From assembly GCF_900105475.1 (NCBI RefSeq), contig NZ_LT629777.1:992001-1056000 (forward strand): a stretch of DNA of 64,000 nt. The letters are read 5' to 3'. The notes under the pieces are model-generated. The model ran no database searches. It saw only the letters and a list, made by a program, of their open reading frames with translations, and was not told where the DNA came from. Shown piece after piece: positions 10,160 to 21,169 of the stretch. A program made the position numbers and the translations under genes. Position 1 is the stretch's first letter. Each line of letters opens with the position of its first letter. Source of the stretch: Pseudomonas asplenii. Its GTDB lineage: Bacteria; Pseudomonadota; Gammaproteobacteria; Pseudomonadales; Pseudomonadaceae.

Positions 10160-11347
10160 TTAAGGAACCAGCGGCAATACTTGCCAAAGCCCGTTCTGCA
10201 GCATCAATTGCCGGTCGCAGTCCGCTTCGCGGGCAGCGGCCAAAGGTTGCCCAGGCAGCGCCTGAACGACACGCCGACCCTCGCCGCGCAACTGACAGAC
10301 CGTCTGCCAGAGAGCCGCATCCGCACTGTCAGGCATCCAGATACCGCCAGACGGTAGCTCGACTTCAGCACGCCCCAGGGTCACCAGGGTTTTCAAATCG
10401 GTGGAAAAGCCAGTCGCCGGACGGGCACGACCGAAGTCTGCGCCGATATCGTCATAACGACCGCCCTGGGCGATAGCCTGCCCGACACCCGGGACAAACA
10501 CCGCAAACACCACACCGGTGTGGTAGTGGTAGCCACGCAGCTCACCCAGATCAAAATACAGGGGCAGTTCCGGGAAGCGCACGGACAATCGCTCGGCGAT
10601 AGCCAGCAGATCGTCGAGCGCGGCGATGACCGGCGCCGGAGCGCCAGCCAGACGCACGCGCGCCGCTGCCAGCACTTCACGCCCACCGCACAGGTCGACC
10701 AGCGCACGCAACATCGCCGCCAGATCAGCCGGCAGTCCTTCGGTAAGCTCGATGACCTCATCGATGGCCTTGCGCTGCAGAGCATCGAACAACTGTTGCT
10801 CGACCTCGCCGGACAAACCGGCTGCACGAGCCAGACCACGGTAGATACCGACATGCCCGAGGTCCATGTGCACGTCCGGCACGTCGGCCAGTTGCAGCAT
10901 CGCCAGCATCAGACTGATGACCTCGACGTCACTGCTCGGACTGGCATCGCCATACAACTCGGCACCCAACTGGATCGGGCTGCGCGAAGTCGACAACGCC
11001 CGAGGCTGGGCATGCAACACACTGCCGGCGTAGCACAAGCGGTTCGGCCCTTCACGACGCAAGGTGTGGGCGTCGATACGCGCCACCTGCGGCGTGATAT
11101 CAGCCCGAAAGCCCATCTGCCGCCCCGACTGCGGGTCGATAACCTTGAAGGTACGCAGGTCCAGATCCTGACCGGCGCCGGTCAGCAAGGACTCCAGGTA
11201 CTCGATATGCGGGGTGACAACGAACTCATAGCCCCAGCTCTGGAACAGATCCAACACCTGGCGACGCGCCACTTCGATGCGCGCCGCTTCAGGCGGCAGT
11301 ACTTCTTCGATGCCATCTGGCAAGAGCCAGCGGTCTACCGTTGCCAT
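10160..11347 (-). CDS. hisZ: ATP phosphoribosyltransferase regulatory subunit HisZ
   Basis: A 395-residue paralogue of histidyl-tRNA synthetase. It carries the class II core ([18 protein letters not shown] at the N-terminus, [14 protein letters not shown] motif 2-like, and a [20 protein letters not shown] segment) and lacks the C-terminal anticodon-binding domain. It partners the short-form HisG in the first step of histidine synthesis and mediates histidine feedback. HisG is not in the window. hisZ-purA linkage is the normal Pseudomonas arrangement. Confidence 0.95.
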   Translation of the reverse strand: MATVDRWLLPDGIEEVLPPEAARIEVARRQVLDLFQSWGYEFVVTPHIEYLESLLTGAGQDLDLRTFKVIDPQSGRQMGFRADITPQVARIDAHTLRREGPNRLCYAGSVLHAQPRALSTSRSPIQLGAELYGDASPSSDVEVISLMLAMLQLADVPDVHMDLGHVGIYRGLARAAGLSGEVEQQLFDALQRKAIDEVIELTEGLPADLAAMLRALVDLCGGREVLAAARVRLAGAPAPVIAALDDLLAIAERLSVRFPELPLYFDLGELRGYHYHTGVVFAVFVPGVGQAIAQGGRYDDIGADFGRARPATGFSTDLKTLVTLGRAEVELPSGGIWMPDSADAALWQTVCQLRGEGRRVVQALPGQPLAAAREADCDRQLMLQNGLWQVLPLVP

Positions 11348-11647
11348 TACGCCTTTCCCCTATGATCCGGGCGGCAAGCCCACAGGCGAGCCTTGAGTGA
11401 AGCAGAAAATGGTTAACGCGCGCGCAAGCAAGGCGCGACGAAACAGCCGAAACCGGCTTCGCCTACCACTTTCCTCGAAAAACCTGTCGGGTCGATCAAC
11501 CCGTTTTCTGCTCATCTGCCGCCAATCAAACATGCAGACGCAAAAAAGCCGGGAATTTCCCGGCTGCCGCATCATACACCCGTTTTCCGAAAGGATCACC
11601 CCGCCAGGCGTTTTAGCCGCCCGGCGGGTGTGTTGATGCGCGATGGA
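11348..11647. other. 300-bp intergenic region hflC-hisZ
   Basis: No convincing gene is present. It holds the terminator of the hfl transcript at 11541-11565, and a GC-rich dyad (CCCGCC near 11600 with GGCGGG near 11622) just after the hflC stop. The remaining 190 bp presumably carries the hisZ-purA promoter. P. aeruginosa has a small DUF2065 (YjeT-like) gene here, as I recall. No reading frame resembling it is visible. Confidence 0.6.
11541..11565 (-). terminator. Terminator of the hfq-hflX-hflK-hflC transcript
   Basis: The stem AGCCGGGA (11547-11554) with TCCCGGCT (11558-11565) has a 3-base loop. It is followed on the minus strand by six or more T residues (complement of the A-run at 11542-11547). 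Confidence 0.85.
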
Positions 11648-12517
11648 TCAGGGCTTGGCTTTTTCCAGGTAGTGGAAAAAGTCGCTGCTCGGGTCCAGTA
11701 CCAACACGTCGCTCTTGTTCGCAAAGCTTTCACGGTAGGCACGCAGGCTGCGATAGAACGCATAAAACTCCTGGTCCTGGCCATAGGCCTTGGAATAGAT
11801 GGCAGCGGCCTGGGCATCACCGTCACCGCGAGTTTCCTCGGACTGACGATAGGCTTCGGCCAGCAGTACACGACGCTGACGATCGGCATCGGCACGAATA
11901 CCTTCGGCCAACTCGTTACCCTTGGCGCGATGCTCACGAGCCTCACGCTCACGCTCGGTGCTCATGCGCTCGAACACGCTGCGGTTCACTTCCTTCGGCA
12001 GGTCGATAGCCTTGACCCGGACATCGATCACCTCGATACCCAGTTCCTTCTCGGCCATCTTGTTCAGCGATGCAGTGATGTCCGCCATCAGCGCATCACG
12101 CTCACCGGAGACCACTTCATGCAGGGTGCGCTTACCGAACTGGTCACGCAGCCCGGACTCCAGGCGGCGGGACAGACGTTCGTCGGCGATCTGCTTGAGG
12201 CCGGAAGTCGCGGTGTAGAAGCGCTCGGCATCCTTGACCCGCCACTTGGCGTAGGCATCGACCATCACGGCTTTCTTCTCCAGCGTCAGGAAACGCTGGG
12301 TCGGGGCATCCAGGGTCATCAGGCGGGCATCGAACTTGCGCACCTGGTTGACGTAGGGAACCTTCACGTGAAGACCGGGCTGAACGTCGGTCTGGACCAC
12401 ACGACCGAATTGCAGCAGGACGGCGCGCTCGGTCTGCGACACGATGTAGAAACAGTTCCAGCCAGCCAGCACCACAATGACGCCAACAATCAGGGCGATC
12501 AGCGATTTATTGCTCAT
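11648..12517 (-). CDS. hflC: Modulator of FtsH protease HflC
   Basis: A 289-residue SPFH (stomatin/prohibitin) protein with a single N-terminal membrane anchor (SLIALIVGVIVVLAGWN, about 4-20) and a periplasmic SPFH domain. The coiled coil contains EREREAREHRAKGNELAEGI. With HflK it forms the large membrane cage around FtsH. Its ATG shares one base with the hflK stop (TGATG), so the two subunits are translationally coupled. Confidence 0.96.
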   Translation of the reverse strand: MSNKSLIALIVGVIVVLAGWNCFYIVSQTERAVLLQFGRVVQTDVQPGLHVKVPYVNQVRKFDARLMTLDAPTQRFLTLEKKAVMVDAYAKWRVKDAERFYTATSGLKQIADERLSRRLESGLRDQFGKRTLHEVVSGERDALMADITASLNKMAEKELGIEVIDVRVKAIDLPKEVNRSVFERMSTEREREAREHRAKGNELAEGIRADADRQRRVLLAEAYRQSEETRGDGDAQAAAIYSKAYGQDQEFYAFYRSLRAYRESFANKSDVLVLDPSSDFFHYLEKAKP

Positions 12518-13686
12518 CAGCGGCTCTCCCTTGTGCGCGTTTGCGGCAGATCAGTGATATGCGGCGTGGCATCCGTATTGCTGCTGGCCGCGGCCGAACC
12601 GGTGACCGGCGAGCTACCCGCCGGGCTGTTCTGGATCATCTTGTCCAACGGCAGATACAACAGGTTGCTCTGGCCGTTCTTGTTACCAGTCACGAGCACC
12701 TTGCTGGTATTGCTGAAGACTTCCTGCATGGTGTCCAGGTACAGGCGCTGGCGAGTGACTTCCGGAGCCTTGCGGTACTCGGCGACCAGCTTGGTGAAGC
12801 GATCGGCCTCACCCTTGGCACGGGAAACGACTTCGTCGCGATAACCGTTGGCGTCCTCGATGATGCGCTGGGCCTGACCACGGGCTTCCGGCACGACACC
12901 GTTGGCGTAACCTTCGGCCTGGTTGCGCGAGCGCTGCTCGTCTTCACGGGCACGGATCACGTCATCGAAGGCTTCCTGGACTTCACGCGGCGCTGCGGCG
13001 CTCTGCACGTTGACCTGGGTCACGGTAATACCGGTGCGATAGGTATCGAGGAAACGCTGCAGGCGTTCCTTGATTTCGCTGGCCATCTGCTCGCGACCTT
13101 CGGTCAGCACCTGATCCATGGCGGTGGAGCCCACCACATGGCGCAGGGCGCTGTCGGTCGCTTGCTGCAGGCTGATCTCCGGCTGATCGACGTTCAGCAC
13201 GAAGTCCTGCAGGTTGGTGATCTTGTACTGCACGGTCAGCGGCACTTCGACGATGTTCTCGTCTTCGGTCAGCATCTGCCCCTGCTTGGTGTAGGCACGC
13301 TCACGCGTGACGTTTTCCATGTACTTCCTGTCGATCGGCGGGAAATAGATATTCAGACCCGGACCGACCGTCTCGTAGTACTTGCCGAAGCGCAGCACCA
13401 CGGCCTGCTCCTGCTCGTCAACGACATACACGGCGCTGTACAGCCAGACAGCCGCCAGCACGACGAGACCGATGCCCAGCAGGCCGAAACCACCGCCATT
13501 GCCGCCCGATCCACCACCGTCGTCATTGCGTTTCTTTCCGCCACCGAACAACCCATTCAGGCTTTCCTGCAGCTTGCGGAAGGCTTCGTCGAGATCCGGA
13601 GGGCCCTTGCGGTCGCCATTGTTACGACGCTTGCCACCCCAGGGATCCTGATTGTTCGAATTGCCACCCGGCTCATTCCAAGCCAT
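12517..13686 (-). CDS. hflK: Modulator of FtsH protease HflK
   Basis: A 389-residue partner of HflC. It has a Gly/Asn-rich cytoplasmic N-terminus (MAWNEPGGNSNNQDPWGGK), a low-complexity GGGSGGNGGG stretch, one TM segment (LLGIGLVVLAAVWLYSAVYV, about 68-87), the SPFH domain and a helical tail. The C-terminus is Ser/Ala/Thr-rich. The ATG at 13686 was chosen because the family always begins MAWNEPG; the open frame extends 26 codons further upstream without family similarity. It lies 96 bp after hflX. Confidence 0.95.
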   Translation of the reverse strand: MAWNEPGGNSNNQDPWGGKRRNNGDRKGPPDLDEAFRKLQESLNGLFGGGKKRNDDGGGSGGNGGGFGLLGIGLVVLAAVWLYSAVYVVDEQEQAVVLRFGKYYETVGPGLNIYFPPIDRKYMENVTRERAYTKQGQMLTEDENIVEVPLTVQYKITNLQDFVLNVDQPEISLQQATDSALRHVVGSTAMDQVLTEGREQMASEIKERLQRFLDTYRTGITVTQVNVQSAAAPREVQEAFDDVIRAREDEQRSRNQAEGYANGVVPEARGQAQRIIEDANGYRDEVVSRAKGEADRFTKLVAEYRKAPEVTRQRLYLDTMQEVFSNTSKVLVTGNKNGQSNLLYLPLDKMIQNSPAGSSPVTGSAAASSNTDATPHITDLPQTRTRESR

Positions 13687-13782
13687 AGCGCTCTCCATCT
13701 GATAAAGCAAAGACGCACCCACGGCGCGCCGACCAATGCTACAGAATGCCTGCGACAGCGGCACAACCGCTTTGTCAGGCTT

Positions 13783-15084
13783 TTATTGCAAAGTGTGTTG
13801 TTCGATGAACTCGGGCGGTTTCATGCCTTCGCGCGAGACCAATCGATTGAACTCGGTCATTGGCAGACGAATCGACAAAAGACAGGCGCCTTCTTCGTCA
13901 TGTTCTTCCTTCTGAACCGCCCCCAACTCGAAGAACTGTGCACGCAGTCGAGCAAAACGCTGTGGCAAGCGCAAGGTGCCGACGAACAAATCATTGCCCA
14001 GCAACTCGGCAATCGCCTGTTCAAGCAGCTCCAGACCAACGCCCTCGCGCGCCGAAAGCCAGACCCGCTGCGGCTTGCCATCTTCGCCACGCTGGATCTG
14101 CGGCTCGACACCCTCGAGCAGATCGAGTTTGTTATACACCTCGAGGATCGGCAAGTCCTGGGCACCGATCTCGCCCAGCACCACCATCACCTGTTCGATC
14201 TGCAGCATCCGGTCCGGCTCGGCGGCATCGATCACGTGCAGCAGCAGGTCGGAGTTGCTCGACTCTTCGAGCGTAGCCCGAAATGCCTCGACCAGGTTAT
14301 GCGGCAGATGTCGGATGAAGCCCACGGTATCAGCCAGCACGATCGGCCCGAGGTCATCGAGGTCGAGGCGGCGCAGGGTCGGGTCGAGGGTCGCGAACAG
14401 TTGATCCGCGGCATACACCTCGGAGTCGGTGACCGTGTTGAAGAGTGTGGATTTGCCGGCGTTGGTGTAGCCGACCAGCGATACGGTCGGGATATCGGCG
14501 CGCTTGCGCCCACGCCGGGACTGCTCGCGCTGGCTGCGAACCTTTTCCAGGCGGCCCTTGATCTGCCGCAGGCGGACCCGCAACAGGCGCCGGTCGGTTT
14601 CCAGCTGGGTTTCACCGGGACCACGCAGGCCGATACCGCCCTTCTGCCGCTCCAGGTGGGTCCAGCCGCGTACCAGGCGCGTGCTCATGTGCTCAAGCTG
14701 GGCCAGTTCGACCTGGAGCTTGCCTTCATGGGTACGTGCGCGCTGAGCGAAAATATCGAGAATCAGGCCCGTGCGATCAAGCACGCGACACTCGAAAGCA
14801 CGTTCGAGGTTACGTTCCTGACTGGGCGTGAGGATGTGATTGAAAATCACGATGTCGATCTGCTCGGCCTTGACCAGGTCGCGAAGCTCCTCGACCTTGC
14901 CAGTGCCAATCAGATATTTGGCGGTTGGCCGATGACGCGGCACGCTGAACAGCGCGACGGTCTCGGCGCCAGCCGATGACGCCAACTCCTGAAACTCCTG
15001 CGGATCTTCGCGCGCCTCAGGGTCCTGACCTTCCAAGTGAACGAGAATGGTTCGCTCACCACCACCGTGGCGCTCAAAGAACAA
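13783..15084 (-). CDS. hflX: Ribosome-associated GTPase HflX
   Basis: A 433-residue GTPase that splits or rescues stalled ribosomes. The N-terminal HflX domain (about 1-175) contains FNHILTPSQERNLE and GGIGLRGPGETQLETDRR. The G domain (about 195-365) has GYTNAGKSTLFN (G1), ADTVGFI (G3) and YNKLDLL (G4). The start is TTG at 15084, supported by AGGAG six bases upstream; no ATG fits. It lies 12 bp after hfq, so the two are very likely co-transcribed. Confidence 0.95.
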   Translation of the reverse strand: MFFERHGGGERTILVHLEGQDPEAREDPQEFQELASSAGAETVALFSVPRHRPTAKYLIGTGKVEELRDLVKAEQIDIVIFNHILTPSQERNLERAFECRVLDRTGLILDIFAQRARTHEGKLQVELAQLEHMSTRLVRGWTHLERQKGGIGLRGPGETQLETDRRLLRVRLRQIKGRLEKVRSQREQSRRGRKRADIPTVSLVGYTNAGKSTLFNTVTDSEVYAADQLFATLDPTLRRLDLDDLGPIVLADTVGFIRHLPHNLVEAFRATLEESSNSDLLLHVIDAAEPDRMLQIEQVMVVLGEIGAQDLPILEVYNKLDLLEGVEPQIQRGEDGKPQRVWLSAREGVGLELLEQAIAELLGNDLFVGTLRLPQRFARLRAQFFELGAVQKEEHDEEGACLLSIRLPMTEFNRLVSREGMKPPEFIEQHTLQ

Positions 15085-15096
15085 AGGAGACTCCTA

Positions 15097-15357
15097 TCAG
15101 GCGTTACCTGGCTCAGCGTCGCCCTGTTCGGATTCGGTTGCGCTAGGCAGGCGAATTGGACGAACCGGCACCACTGTAGAGATAGCGTGCTTGTAGACCA
15201 TCTGGCTCACGGTGTTCTTCAGCAGAATCACGAACTGGTCGAAGGATTCGATCGTGCCCTGCAGTTTGATCCCGTTGACCAGGTAGATGGAAACCCCGAC
15301 TTTCTCTTTACGCAAGGTATTCAAGTAAGGGTCTTGTAGCGAATGCCCTTTTGACAT
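15097..15357 (-). CDS. hfq: RNA chaperone Hfq
   Basis: An 86-residue Sm-like hexamer subunit that matches sRNAs to mRNAs and, in Pseudomonas, works with Crc in catabolite repression. Sm1 ([20 protein letters not shown]) and Sm2 ([12 protein letters not shown]) are complete, including the KH of the proximal RNA site. The C-terminal tail is short, as in pseudomonads. The ATG at 15357 follows AAGGAG; the in-frame extension to 15381 lacks family similarity. Confidence 0.98.
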   Translation of the reverse strand: MSKGHSLQDPYLNTLRKEKVGVSIYLVNGIKLQGTIESFDQFVILLKNTVSQMVYKHAISTVVPVRPIRLPSATESEQGDAEPGNA

Positions 15358-15448
15358 GTGCCGCACTCCTTTAAGGATCAATAATAAAAAATGAGCAAAC
15401 AGTGACTTGTGCCGCTACCCCCCAAGGATAGACGGCATTTACAGGGAC

Positions 15449-16428
<980 letters not shown>

Positions 16429-16429
<1 letters not shown>

Positions 16430-18348
16430 CAACGTCCGCGCAGGAAAAGTTTGTCCAGGTCATCAAGACCCAGTTGAGTCCAGGTCGGACGCCCATGGTT
16501 GCACTGGCCGCTGCGCTCGGTATTTTCCATATCCCGCAGCAAACCGTTCATTTCCGGCAGGGCCAGGCGCCGATTGGCGCGCACGGCACCATGACAGGCC
16601 ATGGTTCCGAGCAATTCGTTCAGATGCGCCTGGATGCGATCGCTGGTGCCGTACTCCATCAGGTCTGCCAGCACATCCTGCACCAGCCGGTTGGCTTCGG
16701 CCTGCTTGAGCAGGGCCGGAATCTGGCGGATGGCGATACTTTCCGGCCCCAACCGTTGCAGTTCGAAGCCCAGGCGCTGAAACCAGACCGCGTGCTCCTC
16801 GGCACAGTCGGCCTCGCGCTGGCTCAGCGCCAGGGACTCGGGCACCAGCAGCGGCTGGCCACTGAGGCCCTCGCTGGCCATGGCGATCTTGAGCCGTTCG
16901 TACATGATTCGCTCGTGGGCGGCGTGCATATCCACAAGCACCAGGCCCTGGGCGTTCTCAGCGAGGATGTAGATGCCCTTGAGTTGTGCCAGGGCATAGC
17001 CCAGCGGCGGCACATCGCCCTGGCCTTCGGGCAGGGCCGGTACGCCCGCCTCGGGCAAGGGCGCGAAAAACTCGCGATAGACGCTTTGCGTCTCTGCGAC
17101 TGGCGGCATCTGCGTCGATTGCGGACGATACTGATATTGATACCCGGCACCGGAACCCGATCCGGCAGCCGGTGTAGAAGGCGAAAATGGCTGGGACTGC
17201 GACTGCTCCAACAGGTTGGCGGCGAGGCGCATCTCCCCCTGCGGGCCGAACTCGCCCGCCTCGAGCCCCGTGGGACGGACGATCCCGGCTACCGCCGCAG
17301 GCGCCGCCAACTGGTCTTCCGGCCGCACATCGCCAAGGGCACGGTGCAGCGTGCCATAGAGGAAGTCGTGGACCATGCGCCCATCACGAAAACGCACCTC
17401 GTGCTTGGTCGGGTGCACGTTGACGTCGACCGCTGCCGGATCGACCTCCAGGAACAGCACGAAAGTCGGGTGCCGCCCGTTGAACAGCACGTCGCGATAG
17501 GCCTGGCGCACCGCGTGAGCCACCAGCTTGTCACGGACCGCACGGCCATTGACATAGAAATACTGCAAGTCGGCCTGGCTACGGGAGAAGGTCGGCAAAC
17601 CGACCCAGCCCCACAAATGCAGGCCATTACGCTCGACGTCGATCGGCAGCGCCTGCTCGAGAAAGCCCGAACCGCAGACTGCCGCCACACGCCGGGCACG
17701 GGCCGCATCGTCATGGGCTTCGTGCAGGGCAAGAATGCCCTTGCCGTTGTGCCGCAGATGAAAGGCCACATCGAAGCGGGCCAGCGCCAGGCGCTTGATC
17801 ACCTCTTGCAGGTGGTCGAACTCGGTTTTCTCGGCCTTGAGGAACTTGCGGCGAGCCGGGGTATTGAAAAACAGGTCGCGCACTTCCACCGACGTACCGA
17901 CCGGGTGGGCCGCCGGCTGAACCCGGGCTTCCATCTCACGCCCTTCGGTTTCCACCTGCCAGGCCTGATCGGCGTCGCGGGTTCGCGAGGTCAGGGTCAG
18001 GCGGGCCACGGAGCTGATGGATGCCAGGGCCTCACCGCGAAAGCCCAGGCTCATCACCTGCTCAAGGTCTTCCAGATTGCGAATCTTGCTGGTGGCATGG
18101 CGCGCCAGGGCCAGCGGTAACTCTTCGGAGGAGATGCCACTGCCATCGTCGCGCACCCGCAGCAGCTTGACCCCAGCCTGTTCGACATCCACATCGATAC
18201 GCCTGGCGCCGGAGTCGAGGCTGTTTTCCAGCAACTCCTTGATCACCGAAGCCGGCCGCTCGACCACCTCGCCCGCGGCAATCTGGTTGGCCAGACGCGG
18301 GCTGAGCAGCTCGATACGGGCGCGCTCGCTCACATTCGACTCGCTCAT
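16429..18348 (-). CDS. mutL: DNA mismatch repair protein MutL
   Basis: A 639-residue GHKL ATPase that links MutS to downstream repair. The N-terminal ATPase (about 1-340) includes [29 protein letters not shown] and [14 protein letters not shown] Pro/Gln/Ser-rich linker of about 110 residues leads to the C-terminal dimerization domain (about 450-639). It contains [15 protein letters not shown] and [12 protein letters not shown]. In MutL proteins with endonuclease activity the first region carries a DQHAxxE motif; here it reads DMHAAHE, and methyl-directed repair is not indicated by this window. Starts overlap: 4 nt with amiB, 1 nt with miaA. Confidence 0.96.
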
Positions 18349-19784
18349 TGCTTGGCCGCCAATTCAGTGCCTGGAATGGTCAGGGTCTGACCCACCTTGA
18401 GTTCATCGCTGCTCAGACTGTTGACGCTGCGCAGGGTTGCCACCGACACCTGATAGCGCACAGCCAGCATCGCCAGCGTCTCGCCCGGCGCAACGCGATG
18501 ATCACGCGGCCCCTGGGCGATCTTGCCGGAGTCGCGCAACCAGGCGATGTAGGTGCCCGGCGGCGGGTTCTGCTGGAAGAACTGGCGGATGCCGCTGCTG
18601 ATGGACCGAGCCAGCGCCTGCTGGTGGTTGGTCGAGGCCAGCTTGGAGGCTTCGTTGGAGTTGGAAATGAACCCGGTTTCCACCAGGATCGACGGAATAT
18701 CCGGCGATTTGAGCACCATGAAGCCCGCCTGCTCGACCCGCTGCTTGTGCAGGGGAGTGACCCGGCCAATATTGCTCAGCACCTTCTGCCCGACGTTCAG
18801 GCTGGAGGTCATGGACGCCGTCATCGACAGGTCCAGCAGCACGCCGGCAAGCATCTTGTCCTTGTCGTCGAGGCTGACGTTGCCAGCACCGCCGATCAGG
18901 TCGGAACGGTTTTCACTGTCGGCCAGCCAGCGCGCGGTCTCGGACGTCGCGCCGCGATCAGACAGGGCGAACACCGAAGCACCGAACGCGGCCGCCGACG
19001 GTGCGGCATCGGCGTGGATCGAGACGAACAGGTCCGCACCTTTCTTGCGGGCGATTTCAGTACGTCCGCGCAATGGAATGAAGTAGTCGCCGGTACGGGT
19101 CAGTTCGGCGCGATAGCCCTTCTGGCCATTGACCTGGCGCTGCAACTCACGGGCGATCGACAACACCACGTCTTTCTCGTGCTGGCCACGCGAGCCGGAG
19201 GCGCCCGGGTCTTCACCGCCGTGACCGGCATCGATCACCACAATGATATCGCGCTTGCCGGCAGGGGCCGGCGGCAGCTTGATCGCCGGCTCGGCTGGCG
19301 TCACGGGCACGGCTGGCAAGGTGGCCACGCTCGGCGTCGGATTGGAGGCAGGCGTCGGCGGCGGTGCCGCATCGGCCGGATTGTCGAACAGGTCAACCAC
19401 CAGACGGTTGCCATACTGCGCATTCGGCGCCAGGGTGAAGCTCTTGGGAGTCACCGCTTTTTTCAGGTCGACCACCACCCGCAGGTCGGTCGGTGTGCGC
19501 TGGGCGGCACGTACGCTGGTGATCGGCGTGTTGGCGGTCGGCACGTTCAATGGTCCGGCCAAGGTCGCGCCATTGATGTCGATCACCAGGCGATCGGGTG
19601 CCGTCAGCGTGAAGACGCTGTGCTGGACCGAACCGGACAGGTCGAACACCAGCCGTGTGTTATCCGGGGCTCGCCACAGTCGAACACTTTTGACCTGTGT
19701 CGCCGCCACGGCATCCACGGTCAGTGCCGCAAACAACAATCCTGCGACTGCAAGCAACGCGCGAAAGCGCATACCAAACCCCAT
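18345..19784 (-). CDS. amiB: N-acetylmuramoyl-L-alanine amidase, AmiB/AmiC type, with AMIN and LysM domains
   Basis: A 479-residue periplasmic septal peptidoglycan amidase. A signal peptide (about 1-27, ending TVDAVAA) precedes an AMIN domain (about 30-130) and a Pro/Ala linker. The zinc amidase_3 domain starts near 180 ([17 protein letters not shown], with metal-binding His and Glu; [17 protein letters not shown]). A C-terminal LysM repeat follows (about 432-475). It separates daughter cells and is normally activated by LytM/EnvC-type factors. ATG at 19784 used; an ATG four codons later is equally possible. Confidence 0.94.
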   Translation of the reverse strand: MGFGMRFRALLAVAGLLFAALTVDAVAATQVKSVRLWRAPDNTRLVFDLSGSVQHSVFTLTAPDRLVIDINGATLAGPLNVPTANTPITSVRAAQRTPTDLRVVVDLKKAVTPKSFTLAPNAQYGNRLVVDLFDNPADAAPPPTPASNPTPSVATLPAVPVTPAEPAIKLPPAPAGKRDIIVVIDAGHGGEDPGASGSRGQHEKDVVLSIARELQRQVNGQKGYRAELTRTGDYFIPLRGRTEIARKKGADLFVSIHADAAPSAAAFGASVFALSDRGATSETARWLADSENRSDLIGGAGNVSLDDKDKMLAGVLLDLSMTASMTSSLNVGQKVLSNIGRVTPLHKQRVEQAGFMVLKSPDIPSILVETGFISNSNEASKLASTNHQQALARSISSGIRQFFQQNPPPGTYIAWLRDSGKIAQGPRDHRVAPGETLAMLAVRYQVSVATLRSVNSLSSDELKVGQTLTIPGTELAAKQ

Positions 19785-19787
19785 CTT

Positions 19788-20258
19788 CTATTTGAACTCC
19801 AATGCCAATGCGGCACACCAGGCATCGCCTCGCGGCCCTTGGGACAACAAACGCAGCGAACGCCCGCCATCCTGCGGGCTAATGGTAATGGTCAGGTCGG
19901 GCTTTGGCAAAAAGCCTGCCCCCTTGTCGGGCCATTCGATCAGGCACAGCGCATCGCCTGTGAAATAGTCGCGAATCCCCAGGTATTCAAGCTCTTCCGG
20001 ATCGACCAGCCGGTACAGGTCAAAATGATACGCCCTGACTTCAGCGAATTCGTACGGCTCAACGAGCGTAAACGTCGGACTCTTGACCGCTCCGGTATGC
20101 CCAAGCCCGCGAATGATGCCCCGCGACAGCGTGGTCTTGCCGGCCCCCAGGTCGCCTTCGAGGAAGATCACCCCGACACCGCCGGTCACTTCGGCGATTT
20201 TCTGGCCAAACTCCACCATGCGCTGTTCATCAGGCAGTTGAAGGGTTAATTCAGGCAC
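19788..20258 (-). CDS. tsaE: tRNA threonylcarbamoyladenosine biosynthesis ATPase TsaE
   Basis: A 156-residue P-loop protein needed with TsaB and TsaD for t6A37 synthesis. Walker A is LEGDLGAGKTTLSRG (about 35-49), and the SPTFTLVEPY and HFDLYRL motifs follow. The start is GTG at 20258, inside the last 13 bases of nnrD, indicating translational coupling. The stop is 3 nt before amiB. Confidence 0.94.
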   Translation of the reverse strand: MPELTLQLPDEQRMVEFGQKIAEVTGGVGVIFLEGDLGAGKTTLSRGIIRGLGHTGAVKSPTFTLVEPYEFAEVRAYHFDLYRLVDPEELEYLGIRDYFTGDALCLIEWPDKGAGFLPKPDLTITISPQDGGRSLRLLSQGPRGDAWCAALALEFK

Positions 20259-21106
20259 GGCGATTGTTCCTCCAACAACTGACGAATGACTGGAATCAGA
20301 TCACTGGCCGCCAGCCCACGGCCTTTTTCACCTTGCAACTCACCCGCGCGGGCATGCAACCAGACGGCCAGGCAAGCCGCCTCGAACCCTGCCATGCCCT
20401 GGGCCCGCAACGCCCCGATCAAACCCGCCAGAACATCACCCAGCCCCGCCGTAGCCATTGCCGGGTGGCCATGATTACAGACCGAAACCCGCCCATCGGG
20501 CGCGGCAATCAGGCTGCCGGCGCCCTTGAGCACACAGACCGTCTGATATTTCGCCGCCAACGCGCGCACCACGCTGACCCGGTCGGCCTGCACCTGGGCG
20601 GTCGACACCCCCAGCAATCGCGCAGCTTCTGCAGGATGCGGCGTCATCACACTGTCGACCGGCAGGTGCGTCCCGCCCTGGGCCAGCAGGTTCAGCGCAT
20701 CGGCATCCCAGACCTGCGCCACTGCGGTATTCGCCGCGACCGACAGCAGGCTGCGGCTCCAGGCGGACTGCCCGAGCCCCGGCCCGACCACCAGCACGCT
20801 GGCCTTCTGAAGCGTTGCCATCAACTGATTGGCCGACTCGACACCCAGCACCATCACTTCCGGCAGACGCGCCAGCGCTGCGACCACATGCTCGGCACGC
20901 GTCGCCAGTGACACCAGCCCGGCCCCACCACGCAAGGCGGTCTCGGCGCTGAGCAGGATCGACCCGCCAAAATGCCGGTCGCCACCGATCAGCAGGACAT
21001 GCCCGAACTGGCCCTTGTGAGCGTCCGATTGACGCGCGGGAAGGCTCGGCAAGGTAGCGAGGGTCAGCGACTGAATATCGGGAAAAGGGGGTTTAGTTTG
21101 CGGCAT
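20246..21106 (-). CDS. nnrD: ADP-dependent NAD(P)H-hydrate dehydratase, stand-alone
   Basis: About 286 residues covering only the YjeF C-terminal (ribokinase-like) domain, which dehydrates S-NAD(P)HX back to NAD(P)H. Visible motifs: HKGQFGHVLLIGGD near 28-41, VVGPGLGQS, MTPHPAEAARLL and GLGDVLAGLIGAL, with the catalytic Asp in GDVLAG. Many bacteria fuse an N-terminal epimerase domain (YjeF_N); it is absent here, and the divergent queG starts 64 bp upstream. ATG at 21106 (MPQTKPPFP) preferred over 21148, which would run close to the queG start. Confidence 0.92.
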   Translation of the reverse strand: MPQTKPPFPDIQSLTLATLPSLPARQSDAHKGQFGHVLLIGGDRHFGGSILLSAETALRGGAGLVSLATRAEHVVAALARLPEVMVLGVESANQLMATLQKASVLVVGPGLGQSAWSRSLLSVAANTAVAQVWDADALNLLAQGGTHLPVDSVMTPHPAEAARLLGVSTAQVQADRVSVVRALAAKYQTVCVLKGAGSLIAAPDGRVSVCNHGHPAMATAGLGDVLAGLIGALRAQGMAGFEAACLAVWLHARAGELQGEKGRGLAASDLIPVIRQLLEEQSPCLN

Positions 21107-21169
21107 GCGTCGTTCGGCTCCGATGTCTGGCAGAATTATACGCACCAAAGCCTAGGTTTCTCCCGTCTC

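Noticed and set aside
11360..11599. 79-codon frame upstream of hisZ as a possible YjeT/DUF2065 gene
   Set aside because: It is Arg-rich, not hydrophobic, and crosses the terminator at 11541-11565. It does not resemble a small membrane protein.
12541..14979. 812-codon open frame on the plus strand
   Set aside because: Antisense to hflK and hflX, which are complete and well supported; no motif in the long frame.
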